The notes below the pieces were generated by a model. The model saw only the letters and a program-made list of their open reading frames with translations, searched no databases and was not told the DNA's origin. A stretch of DNA of 34,996 nt from Nitrospirota bacterium (GTDB lineage: Bacteria > Nitrospirota > 9FT-COMBO-42-15 > HDB-SIOI813): NCBI GenBank assembly GCA_023248395.1, contig JAHFEQ010000014.1, forward strand, positions 1 to 34,996. The letters run 5' to 3'. This document shows positions 24,419 through 31,423 of this stretch, one piece after another; the stretch's first letter is position 1; each line of letters starts with the position of its first letter. The position numbers and the translations under genes are program-made.

Positions 24419-25483
24419 ATGTCAAGGTCTTTAAAGAAAAGGGCAAGAAACATCGGGCTTCCACCCGGGACTCTTATTCATGTTGGAGAAAAAAGGTCTG
24501 AGAAGGTAAAGATCAAAGTCATCGATTACAGTGAGATGAATTTTGAAGAGGAAGAGTTAGAAGGGATTGAAGCATGTTTTTCCTTTAAAGACAAACCGAC
24601 GATGACCTGGCTGAACATAGAGGGCATTCATGAGGTTAGCATTTTAGAAAGGCTTGGAGAATGCTATGGTTTTCATTCCCTGACTCTCGAAGATATCCTG
24701 AACACAGAACAGCGACCCAAGATGGAAGACCATGGGGATTACATCTATGTGGTTCTGAAGATGCTTCACAGCAATGAGGGCAATAGCGTCGTCATAGAAC
24801 AGATAAGCCTCCTCCTCGGAAAAAACTTTGTCATCTCCTTTCAGGAAGGGATGGAGGGGGATGTCTTCGATCCTGTCAGGGAACGGATCCGGAGTGGCAA
24901 GGGGCGTATCAGAAAGATGGGTAGCGATTATCTCGCTTATGCCCTGCTCGACTCCATCGTGGACAACTATTTCATCGTCCTTGAAAAACTGGGTGAAAAA
25001 ATAGAGTATCTTGAAGAGGAACTGGTGACGAATCCCACCCGGGCAACCCTCCAGTCCATACACAATTTAAAAAGAGAGATGATATTCCTGAGGAGATCTG
25101 TCTGGCCATTAAGAGAGGTCATCAGCGGTCTTGAGAGGGGAGAATCCCCGTTAATCAATGACACCACCCGGATATTCCTCAGGGACCTCTACGATCATAC
25201 CGTTCAGGTCATTGATACCGTAGAGACATTCCGCGACATGCTCTCAGGGATGCTGGACATCTATCTTTCAAGTATTAGTAATAAGATGAATGAGGTGATG
25301 AAGGTTTTGACCATCATCGCCACGATCTTTATCCCGCTGACATTCATCGTCGGGGTATACGGAATGAATTTCAAATACATGCCGGAGATTGAATGGCGCT
25401 GGGGTTATCCCCTGATATTACTGCTCATGGCTGGAATTGCAGTCTTCATGCTGTTCTATTTCAGGAGAAAAAAATGGCTGTGA
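24419..25483 (+). CDS. corA: CorA-type magnesium/cobalt channel
   Basis: 354 aa pentameric divalent-cation channel. The ATG at 24419 follows GGAAGGGG; in-frame starts at 24377 and 24380 are less likely. A long cytoplasmic domain carries LTLEDILNTEQRPKMEDHGD. Two C-terminal helices follow: the first ends with the selectivity motif YGMNFKYMPE (about 317-326), the second is LILLLMAGIAVFMLFYF with the basic tail RRKKWL. A start around MSRSLKKRARNIGLPPGTL matches the family. Confidence 0.96.
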   Translation: MSRSLKKRARNIGLPPGTLIHVGEKRSEKVKIKVIDYSEMNFEEEELEGIEACFSFKDKPTMTWLNIEGIHEVSILERLGECYGFHSLTLEDILNTEQRPKMEDHGDYIYVVLKMLHSNEGNSVVIEQISLLLGKNFVISFQEGMEGDVFDPVRERIRSGKGRIRKMGSDYLAYALLDSIVDNYFIVLEKLGEKIEYLEEELVTNPTRATLQSIHNLKREMIFLRRSVWPLREVISGLERGESPLINDTTRIFLRDLYDHTVQVIDTVETFRDMLSGMLDIYLSSISNKMNEVMKVLTIIATIFIPLTFIVGVYGMNFKYMPEIEWRWGYPLILLLMAGIAVFMLFYFRRKKWL

Positions 25484-25515
25484 GGTTAGTTTATAAAAGG
25501 ATTAATTGGCGCCCC

Positions 25516-25536
25516 CCGGGTGAATCAAACACCCGG
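25516..25536. terminator. Hairpin downstream of corA
   Basis: CCGGGTG - AATCAAA - CACCCGG, a 7-bp perfect stem with a 7-base loop, 33 bases after the corA stop. No T-run follows, so termination is not certain. Confidence 0.4.
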
Positions 25537-25626
25537 CAAACGGTTTAGGAAAAGAAACCCGTCTTGTAACTCCTCAATTTTACTGAAGCTGCCTAAAGAA
25601 AACTAAACAACTTTGGGGGGTTTGTT

Positions 25627-25644
25627 GGTTACAGTCCGGTTACA
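25627..25644 (+). repeat. GGTTACA-gtcc-GGTTACA motif, left copy
   Basis: Direct repeat of GGTTACA spaced by GTCC. The same 18-bp unit, with one change, occurs in inverse orientation at 26568-26585. It lies just before the strong ribosome site of the small gene at 25663. It could be an operator or an end of a small element. Confidence 0.6.
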
Positions 25645-25662
25645 ATACCACAGGAGGCCACC

Positions 25663-25788
25663 TTGAAGCAATCACGGCATGAAACAAAGAAAAGTAAGCG
25701 AAATGAAGAAGCTCTTCTGGAAAGAATCAAGCGGGCGAAAGAGAACAAGAAGAAAAGGAAGAGTGATACGGAGCAGGGAGAACGATGA
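25663..25788 (+). CDS. Small highly basic protein (41 aa)
   Basis: The TTG at 25663 is preceded by AGGAGG at 6 bases, the clearest ribosome site in this region. The 41 residues begin KQSRHETKKSKRNEEALLER and are almost entirely charged (Lys/Arg/Glu), ending EQGER. Probably a helical nucleic-acid-associated or orphan peptide; no family recognised. Its stop overlaps an ATG (25785) that opens a 39-residue frame with no other support. Confidence 0.55.
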   Translation: MKQSRHETKKSKRNEEALLERIKRAKENKKKRKSDTEQGER

Positions 25789-25855
25789 AGTTTTTTAAAG
25801 TATTTGTCGTGTTCTCTTCTCTTTACTCACATAAAAAGGTGCCTATTCTTTTTTA

Positions 25856-26170
25856 TTGCAAAAAGAGAGAGAGAGTCCTGTTATTCCTTACAGCAAAGCC
25901 ATAACAGGCTATAAGCCGGGTGACAGGGTCCAAGAGCGGGCACTGGATGAGCTGTTGACAGAGAAGGAAGTGGCAGAATTGAAGATCTACCTTGAAACTG
26001 AATACGACTACCAGTTAATGTACTTTCGACCGGTTCAAGTAGACTTACCAGTAGAGGGCATGGAGAGTATTCAGGACATGGTTGTCTTCCAGGGTGAAGG
26101 ACACGTCGACCTTTTACAGCACTTGCCACAGCCACGGACCCCGAAAGCACCTCCTCCGAGTTCCCAGTAG
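25856..26170 (+). CDS. Hypothetical acidic protein
   Basis: The frame from TTG 25856 gives 104 aa. The middle looks genuinely coding: PYSKAITGYKPGDRVQERAL, DELLTEKEVAELKIYLETEY, and MESIQDMVVFQGEGHVDLLQ. It then turns Pro-rich (PQPRTPKAPPPSSQ). From about 26100 a different frame reads LATATDPESTSSEFPVGGFY and continues to a TGA at 26277-26279, so a frameshift near 26115 that cut off the C-terminus is possible. The start is poorly supported. No family assigned. Confidence 0.45.
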   Translation: MQKERESPVIPYSKAITGYKPGDRVQERALDELLTEKEVAELKIYLETEYDYQLMYFRPVQVDLPVEGMESIQDMVVFQGEGHVDLLQHLPQPRTPKAPPPSSQ

Positions 26171-26318
26171 GGGGCTTCTATTCTCTTGTAGAGGCTAAGG
26201 CAGGCGCCACTACTCCGCTCAAAAATATGGCAATAGAACAAGACCGTATTTTAAAGAGTATCTTAGCGATGCAACTCTGAAACAGATTCACTCGAACTAT
26301 AGACGGGTATGATCCTCC

Positions 26319-26354
26319 GGGCCGGATAGTTTATCCCATCCGGCCCTCTCTTTT
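26319..26354 (+). terminator. Rho-independent terminator
   Basis: Stem GGGCCGGAT (26319-26327), loop AGTTTATCCC, stem ATCCGGCCC (26338-26346), then TCTCTTTT. Well placed to end the transcript of the 25856 gene, or of its longer frameshifted form ending at 26279. Confidence 0.75.
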
Positions 26355-26669
26355 ATAGGGAAGAGATCGTATCTCACTCCTTTATCATTGGCCGGTTTTT
26401 TTGAAAAATGTAGTCCACACCGTGAAAATTTACCAGAAAAGTTAAAAGGGTTGTCAACTTTACCGCATCCTGAGAGGTTTGCAATCAAGTTGAAGGTGAC
26501 AGAGCATCGGTTAAGGTAACCGCTTTCCCCATTGTAATACCTTGTTTTTAAATATAAACTGCTCAGGTGTAACCGGACTGTAACTGTATTCAAAGTCTAT
26601 TGGTTACAGATCCTTACCTTTCAACATACCCCCCGTATACCGAAAAGCATTCCCCCGTCTCCTTGTTTA
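26355..26669. other. AT-rich stretch with repeated GGTTACA-type motifs
   Basis: No convincing gene. It holds GGTTA-AGG-TAACC (26509-26521), the inverse copy of the 18-bp GGTTACA unit (26568-26585) and a single GGTTACA (26602-26608). These with 25627-25644 make a cluster of like motifs that could be protein-binding sites. The frames here read like shadows. Confidence 0.4.
26568..26585 (-). repeat. GGTTACA-gtcc-GGTTACA motif, right copy (inverse)
   Basis: On the minus strand AGTTACA-GTCC-GGTTACA, 17 of 18 bases identical to 25627-25644. The two copies face each other across 959 bp. Confidence 0.6.
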
Positions 26670-26996
26670 GTGCTCTTCTTTCCGAAATTTTCCGGCCATT
26701 TTCCCAAAATGCCCCTTTTCCCCCGACAAGCAATAGACAGTCTCTACCAGAGTGCCGAGCGGCGTATCGGGGAATTCTCATGGGAACTGCCGAGGACAGA
26801 TAATAATACAAGATTCGGTTCACGGACTCCCCACGATGGGGAACCCGATACTACTAAGACATCCATTCTCAAGTCCGTTGGTATAACCCATTCTGAGCGT
26901 TACGAAGCCATAGCAAGCCTGCCGGATAAGGTGTTTGAAAAAGAGCTCTTGACACGGACGTTTCATTTTATTACCTTGAGTAAGGTTCTATTATGA
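26670..26996 (+). pseudogene. Remnant of a ParB/KorC-like plasmid or ICE protein
   Basis: The frame reads QSAERRIGEFSWELPRTDNN, then SILKSVGITHSERYEAIASL and PDKVFEKELLTR. The pattern of AERR.GE followed by a loop, then GI..SERY.AIASLP...FE matches a family of plasmid/phage-borne DNA-binding proteins, from memory. The N-terminal about 30 residues (PKFSGHFPKMPLFPRQ) look unrelated, and the C-terminus ends soon after FHFITLSKVLL, so both ends are missing. It meets the minus-strand fragment at 26971 tail to tail. Confidence 0.5.
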
Positions 26997-27198
26997 AACG
27001 ATATACGGAGGACGCTATGACGAAACTATTGACGCCGGCGGAGACTGTCTGCAGATTGAATATCATTCTCCCTGAAAATATTCTCACACCTGCCTTCTCT
27101 AAGGTCTTAGGCAGCAACCCTGATTTCCGCATGTCTTCAACGGCAAGTTTTACCAGGCCGTCATCTGGGGAGTGCCCGTTAAGAAAATTACCGTTCAT
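26971..27198 (-). pseudogene. Truncated N-terminus of a plasmid/ICE replication-type protein
   Basis: 75 aa. Residues 14-44 (DGLVKLAVEDMRKSGLLPKT and AGVRIFSG) resemble the start of DUF3854/primase-like proteins carried by integrative elements. After IFSGR the sequence turns into unrelated residues and stops, so the main body is lost. The ATG overlaps the stop of the HTH gene by 4 bp, the natural coupling in such operons. Confidence 0.5.
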
Positions 27199-27389
27199 TT
27201 CGTTCCCCCTTTTTTTCCAAGTACATTTCCCCCCTCTGCGTTCAAGAACCGTTCAAGCTCTTCTTCACTCACGCGCCGGTGCTTTCCAATTTTCACTGAT
27301 TTGAGCCGCCCTTGCCTGATATAAAGGCGTAAAGTGTTTTCCGCTATTGCCAGGTCGTCTGCAACCTCTTTAAGAGTTCTTAATTTCAT
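27195..27389 (-). CDS. Excisionase/MerR-type helix-turn-helix protein
   Basis: 64 aa. LKEVADDLAIAENTLRLYIR, then GRLKSVKIGKHRRVSEEELERF: a full winged-HTH of the excisionase DNA-binding family (recognition helix ENTLRLYIRQG, wing KIGKHRRV). AAGGAGG lies 6 bases before the ATG at 27389. The start of an operon with the truncated gene at 26971; such proteins direct excision or regulate integrative elements. Confidence 0.85.
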   Translation of the reverse strand: MKLRTLKEVADDLAIAENTLRLYIRQGRLKSVKIGKHRRVSEEELERFLNAEGGNVLGKKGGTK

Positions 27390-27658
27390 TTTTTTCCTCC
27401 TTTTTAAATTGTCTGTTGCTATTTATTGTCGTTCGCTCCCCCCATTTATAAGGTAGGACTGCAAAGTCTCGACGCAACAGCTTGAATTTAAAGGCTTTTA
27501 TTGAACCAAATGTCTGGGTCTTACTGATGGGTTATACCGGTTGTAGGCTATGGCCCGGATCTTCGTTGATAGTCAGAAAAGGGTAGGGGGAGCCCCTCAC
27601 TTGATAGGAAAGTAAAAATATTTTACTATTTTAATATTACATTATAAGGGGTAAACAA

Positions 27659-27937
27659 TTGAAGACGGCGACGATATCAGCAAAGGGACAAATTGCCATA
27701 CCGAAAGAGGTCAGAGAGGTTCTACATATCAAAGAAGGGGATCAGTTTGCCTTTGAGATTACAGAAGAAGGCAAGATAATCATGGAGCCGAGAGTAAATA
27801 TCCCGCGCTCTCAAGCCTGGTTCTGGACTAAAGAGGTACAGGAGAAGATAGTTAAGGCAGAGAAGAACTTTAAGAGGGGTGATTATAAGACCTACGATCC
27901 AGGCAAACTTATTAAGGAACTGGAAGACAGGGATTGA
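27659..27937 (+). CDS. AbrB/MazE-type antitoxin
   Basis: 92 aa. The TTG at 27659 has AAGGGG 8 bases upstream. The swapped-hairpin DNA-binding domain is MKTATISAKGQIAIPKEVRE, then LHIKEGDQFAFEI (1-45). The C-terminal half (RSQAWFWTKEVQEKIVKAEK onward) is the toxin-binding part. It overlaps the downstream toxin by 4 bp (TTGA) and should autoregulate the pair. Confidence 0.9.
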   Translation: MKTATISAKGQIAIPKEVREVLHIKEGDQFAFEITEEGKIIMEPRVNIPRSQAWFWTKEVQEKIVKAEKNFKRGDYKTYDPGKLIKELEDRD

Positions 27938-28197
27938 GTAAATATATAGTTGCCATAGAGATAGGGTTCTTATCTCTGGATGATAATTTGCCTAAAGAGA
28001 TAAAGAAGAAATTTATTAAACAGTTATCCTACCTTAAAGATAATTCAGCACATAAATCATTACAGATACACCGGATAGAAGGGACAGATTTTTGGGAGTT
28101 CTATGTCGATAAAGGTTATCGGTGTGCCTTTAAGGTTGAAGGCAATATTTATAAACTCTATTTTGTAGGTACCCATAAGCTGATTGATAGATTTTAG
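27934..28197 (+). CDS. RelE/ParE-superfamily toxin
   Basis: 87 aa, TTG start overlapping the antitoxin stop. SLQIHRIEGTDFWEFYVDKG and YRCAFKVEGNIYKLYFVGTH have the beta-sheet of RelE-type mRNA interferases: the HRIEG strand, FYVDKGYRC and the FVGTHKLID end. Length and basic character agree. With the AbrB-type antitoxin it forms a type II toxin-antitoxin module between two mobile remnants. Confidence 0.85.
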   Translation: MSKYIVAIEIGFLSLDDNLPKEIKKKFIKQLSYLKDNSAHKSLQIHRIEGTDFWEFYVDKGYRCAFKVEGNIYKLYFVGTHKLIDRF

Positions 28198-28221
28198 GCC
28201 GGGGTGCCAGAACCCCGGCCT
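28196..28221. terminator. Hairpin at the end of the toxin gene
   Basis: AGGCCGGGGT - GCCAGA - ACCCCGGCCT, a perfect 10-bp stem overlapping the toxin stop codon. No T-run follows. Likely slows or ends the transcript. Confidence 0.5.
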
Positions 28222-28238
28222 ATAGAGGAAGAAACGGC

Positions 28239-28276
28239 CTGTCGGGGGGGGGGAGTTTTACGCCGGGCCCCGACAG
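28239..28276. repeat. GC-rich inverted repeat next to the IS21 remnant
   Basis: CTGTCGGGG at 28239-28247 pairs with CCCCGACAG at 28268-28276 around a G-run and ACGCCGGG. It lies 25 bp left of the presumed IS end. Another G/C homopolymer follows at 28292-28300. Confidence 0.5.
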
Positions 28277-28376
28277 ACCTAAACAACCGGCACCCCCCCC
28301 TGTAGGGGATAATTTAAACTGCCCCAAAAAGGATAATTTAGGGACAGGGGAAAAGGGATATGGGTAGACCACTCCC

Positions 28377-28972
28377 TTAACTTTCTGCTGAATGAGCAGA
28401 AAGGTGCGTATGAGTGGTAACGATTGTAGGAAGTATCTCAGACCTTTTGGATATAATCTGGAAGATGATGTCCGTATCTTCCTTTTTATGAAATGTGTAG
28501 CCGATCTCATCGATACACAGTACCCGCATTTTTGCATAGTATTCTATCTTGGTGCCAGGATTCAGTGCCTTCTGGATTTTTGATATGAGGTCATAGGCTG
28601 TGTGATAAAGGCAGTTGGGAAGCCCTCGAGGATTGCCTCATAGCATAGCGCTTGTGCTACATGCGTTTTCCCAAGGCCTGTATCCCCCACAAGGACAAGG
28701 TTAGATGCCTCCCTGACCCAGTGGGAATTGGAAAAGCCCAGGATATCTTCTTTACTGATCCTGGGGTTAAACTGCCAATCAAACTGTGCGAGGGTCTTTA
28801 CCTGTTTTATGCCGGAGAGCCTCAGGAGTCTTTTGATCTTGTGTTGTTTATAATACTCCTGTTCCGTCTTGAGGAAATCGGCAATAATCCCCCGACTCTC
28901 AGCCCCTATTGCATTTATAAGGGTCTTAAGCCCCAGCTCATTGAGAAGTGTTTCAAGGTTATTCTGACTCAT
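28377..28972 (-). pseudogene. istB: IS21 helper ATPase IstB, frameshifted and truncated
   Basis: Starts at the ATG at 28972 inside the end of istA. It reads SQNNLETLLNELGLKTLI and then NLVLVGDTGLGKTHVAQAL (Walker A GDTGLGKT). At about 28597-28604 one base is missing. The next frame continues YDLISKIQKALNPGTKIEYY, then RVLCIDEIGYTFHKKEDTD (Walker B) and IVTTHT. It ends at a TAA at 28377 within a stem-loop CTTTCTGCT/AGCAGAAAG (28381-28403), well before the normal C-terminus. Nonfunctional. Confidence 0.8.
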
Positions 28973-30245
28973 CTTCGTACTCCTCCAATGCCCTGGCCTT
29001 ATAAGTGATATTGAGAAGATCAGGATTTTGAGGACAAACCACCTCACTCTCTTCTTCTGGCTGTATCTGAAGATAGGAGAGGAGTGTCTTTAATCTTGGG
29101 CTTCTCCTCGTAAGACACTCGGATATAATGCTTAGGATCATCCCCCTGCTGAACTGTTTCAGGAGCTTAAATATCTGGTATGCTGTTTTCTGTGGGTCTT
29201 CACCACAGGTTTGATTTTTTGTGAGGAACTCAGCTACGGCAGGGTGCAGGCCAGCTATCACCTCATATATACGCTGCATCTTGGCCTTTGTGGAGAGCCT
29301 GGAATAATTGCGGTGAAGGGGGTTTATGATCTGTTTATATCGTTCAAATGACCTTGGGTGAGAGGCTACCTCCCGATTTCCGTCATATATCTTGAGCATG
29401 GTTGAGGTGGAATAAATAGACAATGCCCTCCCGACAAGATAATCAGGGACAGAGTATGTGTTTATATCAAAGATCATCATGGCTGTCTTGGTGGTTTTTA
29501 CCGGTGAATGGATATGAACATTCTTCCAGGGTATGGCGGGAAGTGGTTTCAGCCTCTCCTCTCTGAACAGATCAACAGGGTTTTTTTCCTGTGGCCCTGT
29601 GCAGGGTGTTATTTTTATCATCAACCCATTCATGGAGTCCCTGGTTTATGGCAGAGATAGAACCATACCTGGCCATATTGTTAAAGAAGGTGGTTCTCAT
29701 CGTGCGTATCACTCTCTCGACACGGCCTTTCTCATTTCCGCGTGCAGGATTACAGAGGCGTATCTTCGCGCCATAGTGGCGTGAGAAGTCCAGGAATCGT
29801 GGATTGTATTGGATCTCTGGTCTGCGTCTCAGGACGACCGTTTTAAGGGAAGACTGCGGGCGGTGCCATTCATGGAAGAAAATGCCTTGATGTGTCCCTC
29901 TATGAAGAACTCAAAGGAGGAGCGGGGGAATATATGAGCAAAGAGATAACGGGAATAACTCAGGATGAGCACAAAACAATAGAGTCTACCCATCCCCAGA
30001 TGAGAGATGATACACCAGTCTACCTGACCTTCTTCACCAGGGAGAAAATCAAGTGGATGATAGACCTTCTCCTTTTTACTTCTAAGCTCCCTTGTGTGCT
30101 TCACTACAAGTGGATAGCTCACTTCAACCCCTCTTTCGCATAACCACTTGTAGACCTGTAGCGCCTTAAGAGATGGATCATCATCAAATAGAAGCTAAGC
30201 CCTATGACGTCCCGCAGATAGAGTATCCTCTGCCTTATCTCCTCC
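28959..30245 (-). pseudogene. istA: IS21 transposase IstA, deleted and frameshifted
   Basis: Pieces in order, from the ATG at 30245. First MEEIRQRILYLRDVIGLS. Then, in another frame, DDDPSLKALQVYKWLCERGV, HPLDFLPGEEGQVDWC (first catalytic Asp) and YCFVLILSYSRYLFAHIF. Another shift near 29833-29850 drops the YDN segment with the second Asp. It continues FSRHYGAKIRLCNPARGNEK and GRVERVIRTM (Glu). A further shift at the A-run 29581-29587 follows, then the intact C-part VDLFREERLKPLP to the stop at 28959. The HTH region after GLS is deleted. Clearly inactive. Confidence 0.8.
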
Positions 30246-30513
30246 ATGACACCTCCTCACCGGAATATCTCATGCCCACCAGTAGGGCCATAAGCCCTTC
30301 ATTGATTAATTGCGAACGGGCAGACTCAAGCTCCTTTCTACCAGGACGCAGTATATCCATCACCGTAGTACCGGCATAAACACTCCTCCACGCCCTGTCA
30401 CCTACTACCACCAAAAACAGATACAGGATCATTGACTCATGGCAGAACCGGTGAAGGTAGCCTGATTGTAGTATCTCTTGACCGATAATGGAGTAGCTCT
30501 TTGCCCATCTCAT
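30235..30513 (-). CDS. IS21-associated passenger protein (winged-helix-like)
   Basis: 92 aa. GYLHRFCHESMILYLFLVVV, then GDRAWRSVYAGTTVMDILRP and ARSQLINEGLMALLV. This resembles a small protein that precedes istA in many IS21 elements, recalled as having the pattern SHRS..LYLFL..GD..G.S.Y. and a winged-helix shape. It ends 11 bp inside istA, so it is part of the same transcript. Role unknown; a repressor or target-choice factor is possible. Confidence 0.5.
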   Translation of the reverse strand: MRWAKSYSIIGQEILQSGYLHRFCHESMILYLFLVVVGDRAWRSVYAGTTVMDILRPGRKELESARSQLINEGLMALLVGMRYSGEEVSWRR

Positions 30514-30525
30514 GATGTGTCTATG

Positions 30526-30783
30526 CTATCCTGGGTCTTTATAGAAAACAATCTCGTCTTGTATCTCACATCTTTTTGCCCGCCACTCCCGCACGTAGGC
30601 GTATCGCCCCTGGAAATACCCGGGATTGGCCTCTACCCACATCTTTTGATTCTCCCCCTTCCGCCTCTTCTGACACTCCCTCTCCTTACAACTCTTCTGC
30701 CTGGCCCTTACCCGCCGGTCAGGTTTAAAAAACCGGCCGCAATAGACACACCTCTTCTGTTTTATATTTGCATTTGTCTCCAT
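30526..30783 (-). CDS. IS21-associated zinc-finger-like passenger protein
   Basis: 85 aa. CVYCGRFFKPDRRVRARQKS followed by CKERECQKRRKGENQ: Cys-x2-Cys and Cys-x4-Cys with a basic region, a small treble-clef-like zinc site. The second part (MWVEANPGYFQGRYAYVREW) is aromatic. I recall such a gene upstream of IS21 operons in other environmental bacteria. The gap to the next passenger is 12 bp. A DNA-binding role is likely. Confidence 0.6.
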   Translation of the reverse strand: METNANIKQKRCVYCGRFFKPDRRVRARQKSCKERECQKRRKGENQKMWVEANPGYFQGRYAYVREWRAKRCEIQDEIVFYKDPG

Positions 30784-30876
30784 CCTGCTATTCTATGTCA
30801 GGAGGAAGACAGAAAATTACTCTGATGAGAATAAAGGAATTAAATACATTAAGTTTATGGGGGGGGAATTAAGGAA

Positions 30877-31350
30877 TTAAATGGGACAATAATAATTATT
30901 ACTTTCGGGGATATTTTGATTATCCCCTACACTATTCTGTATAAGTATCTGTAAAAATGCCTGCAGAGAATCCTGAGTATTTGTCGAAGAGCTCGTAGTA
31001 CCGGAGCCAGTGTTGCCCTGCAGTGACTGCACCAAATTCTGAAAATCATTGTTCAGGTTATTCAAAGTGCTGTCTTGCGCCGTCCCAGTTGCAACTGATG
31101 TAAGGTTTTGCAGCAGGTTTTGAAGTTTTGTAGCGAAATTGCCATGCCTCCCATGCCCGTAACTGCTCTGAATCGCAGAGGCGTTACCGCTGCCGCTGCC
31201 ACTGTTATCGTTGTCCCCATCGCTGTCCTGACCTAGCCCAGCAACCTGAGAATTCCCGGCCAGCTGGTAATTGCTTCATACCTGGTTACCATAGATACTG
31301 TTCTCTCCCACTGTCTTTACATAAGAAGAAGAGATTAAATTACGATTACT
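30877..31350 (-). pseudogene. Asn/Gln/Ser-rich protein gene cut by the IS21 end and by an in-frame TGA
   Basis: The minus-strand frame is open from 31350 except for one TGA at 31276-31278: ISSSYVKTVGENSIYGNQV, stop, SNYQLAGNSQVAGLGQDSDG, then KLQNLLQNLTSVATGTAQDS and NDFQNLVQSLQGNTGSGTTS. The last codons before the TAA (CPI) are the IS21 end TGTCCCATTTAA. So the gene once continued beyond 30888. Low-complexity repeats of the LQ/NF type suggest an exported or surface protein; no family recognised. Confidence 0.6.
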
Positions 31351-31387
31351 CTACTTTTGCACCTTTTACGGGTGCAAAAGTAGAGTA
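31347..31387. terminator. 17-bp perfect stem-loop downstream of the lipoprotein gene
   Basis: TACTCTACTTTTGCACC - TTTTACG - GGTGCAAAAGTAGAGTA. 36 bp after the stop of the minus-strand lipoprotein gene. No T-run, but the stem is long; it may be a terminator or a small palindromic repeat. Confidence 0.5.
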
Positions 31388-31423
31388 TTATAACCGTGAA
31401 AGGTAAATCCCATCATTTACATA

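Larger units (their letters stand above)
28301..30888 (-). mobile_element. Decayed IS21-family element with passenger genes
   Basis: Contains istA-like and istB-like genes in the family order with overlapping ends, plus two upstream small genes. The left end is taken at TGTAGGGGATAATTTA (28301). It has two GGATAATTTA units (28306 and 28330 region), as IS21 ends carry internal repeats. The right end is taken at TGTCCCATTTAATTCC (complement of 30873-30888), where a non-IS reading frame is cut. No target duplication is visible, and left and right ends match poorly, so the bounds are approximate. All transposition genes are broken. Confidence 0.65.

Noticed and set aside
25785-25904. 39-residue frame MKFFKVFVVFSSLYSH...
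   Set aside because: It overlaps the small basic gene and the 25856 gene, has no ribosome site of its own and no recognisable features.
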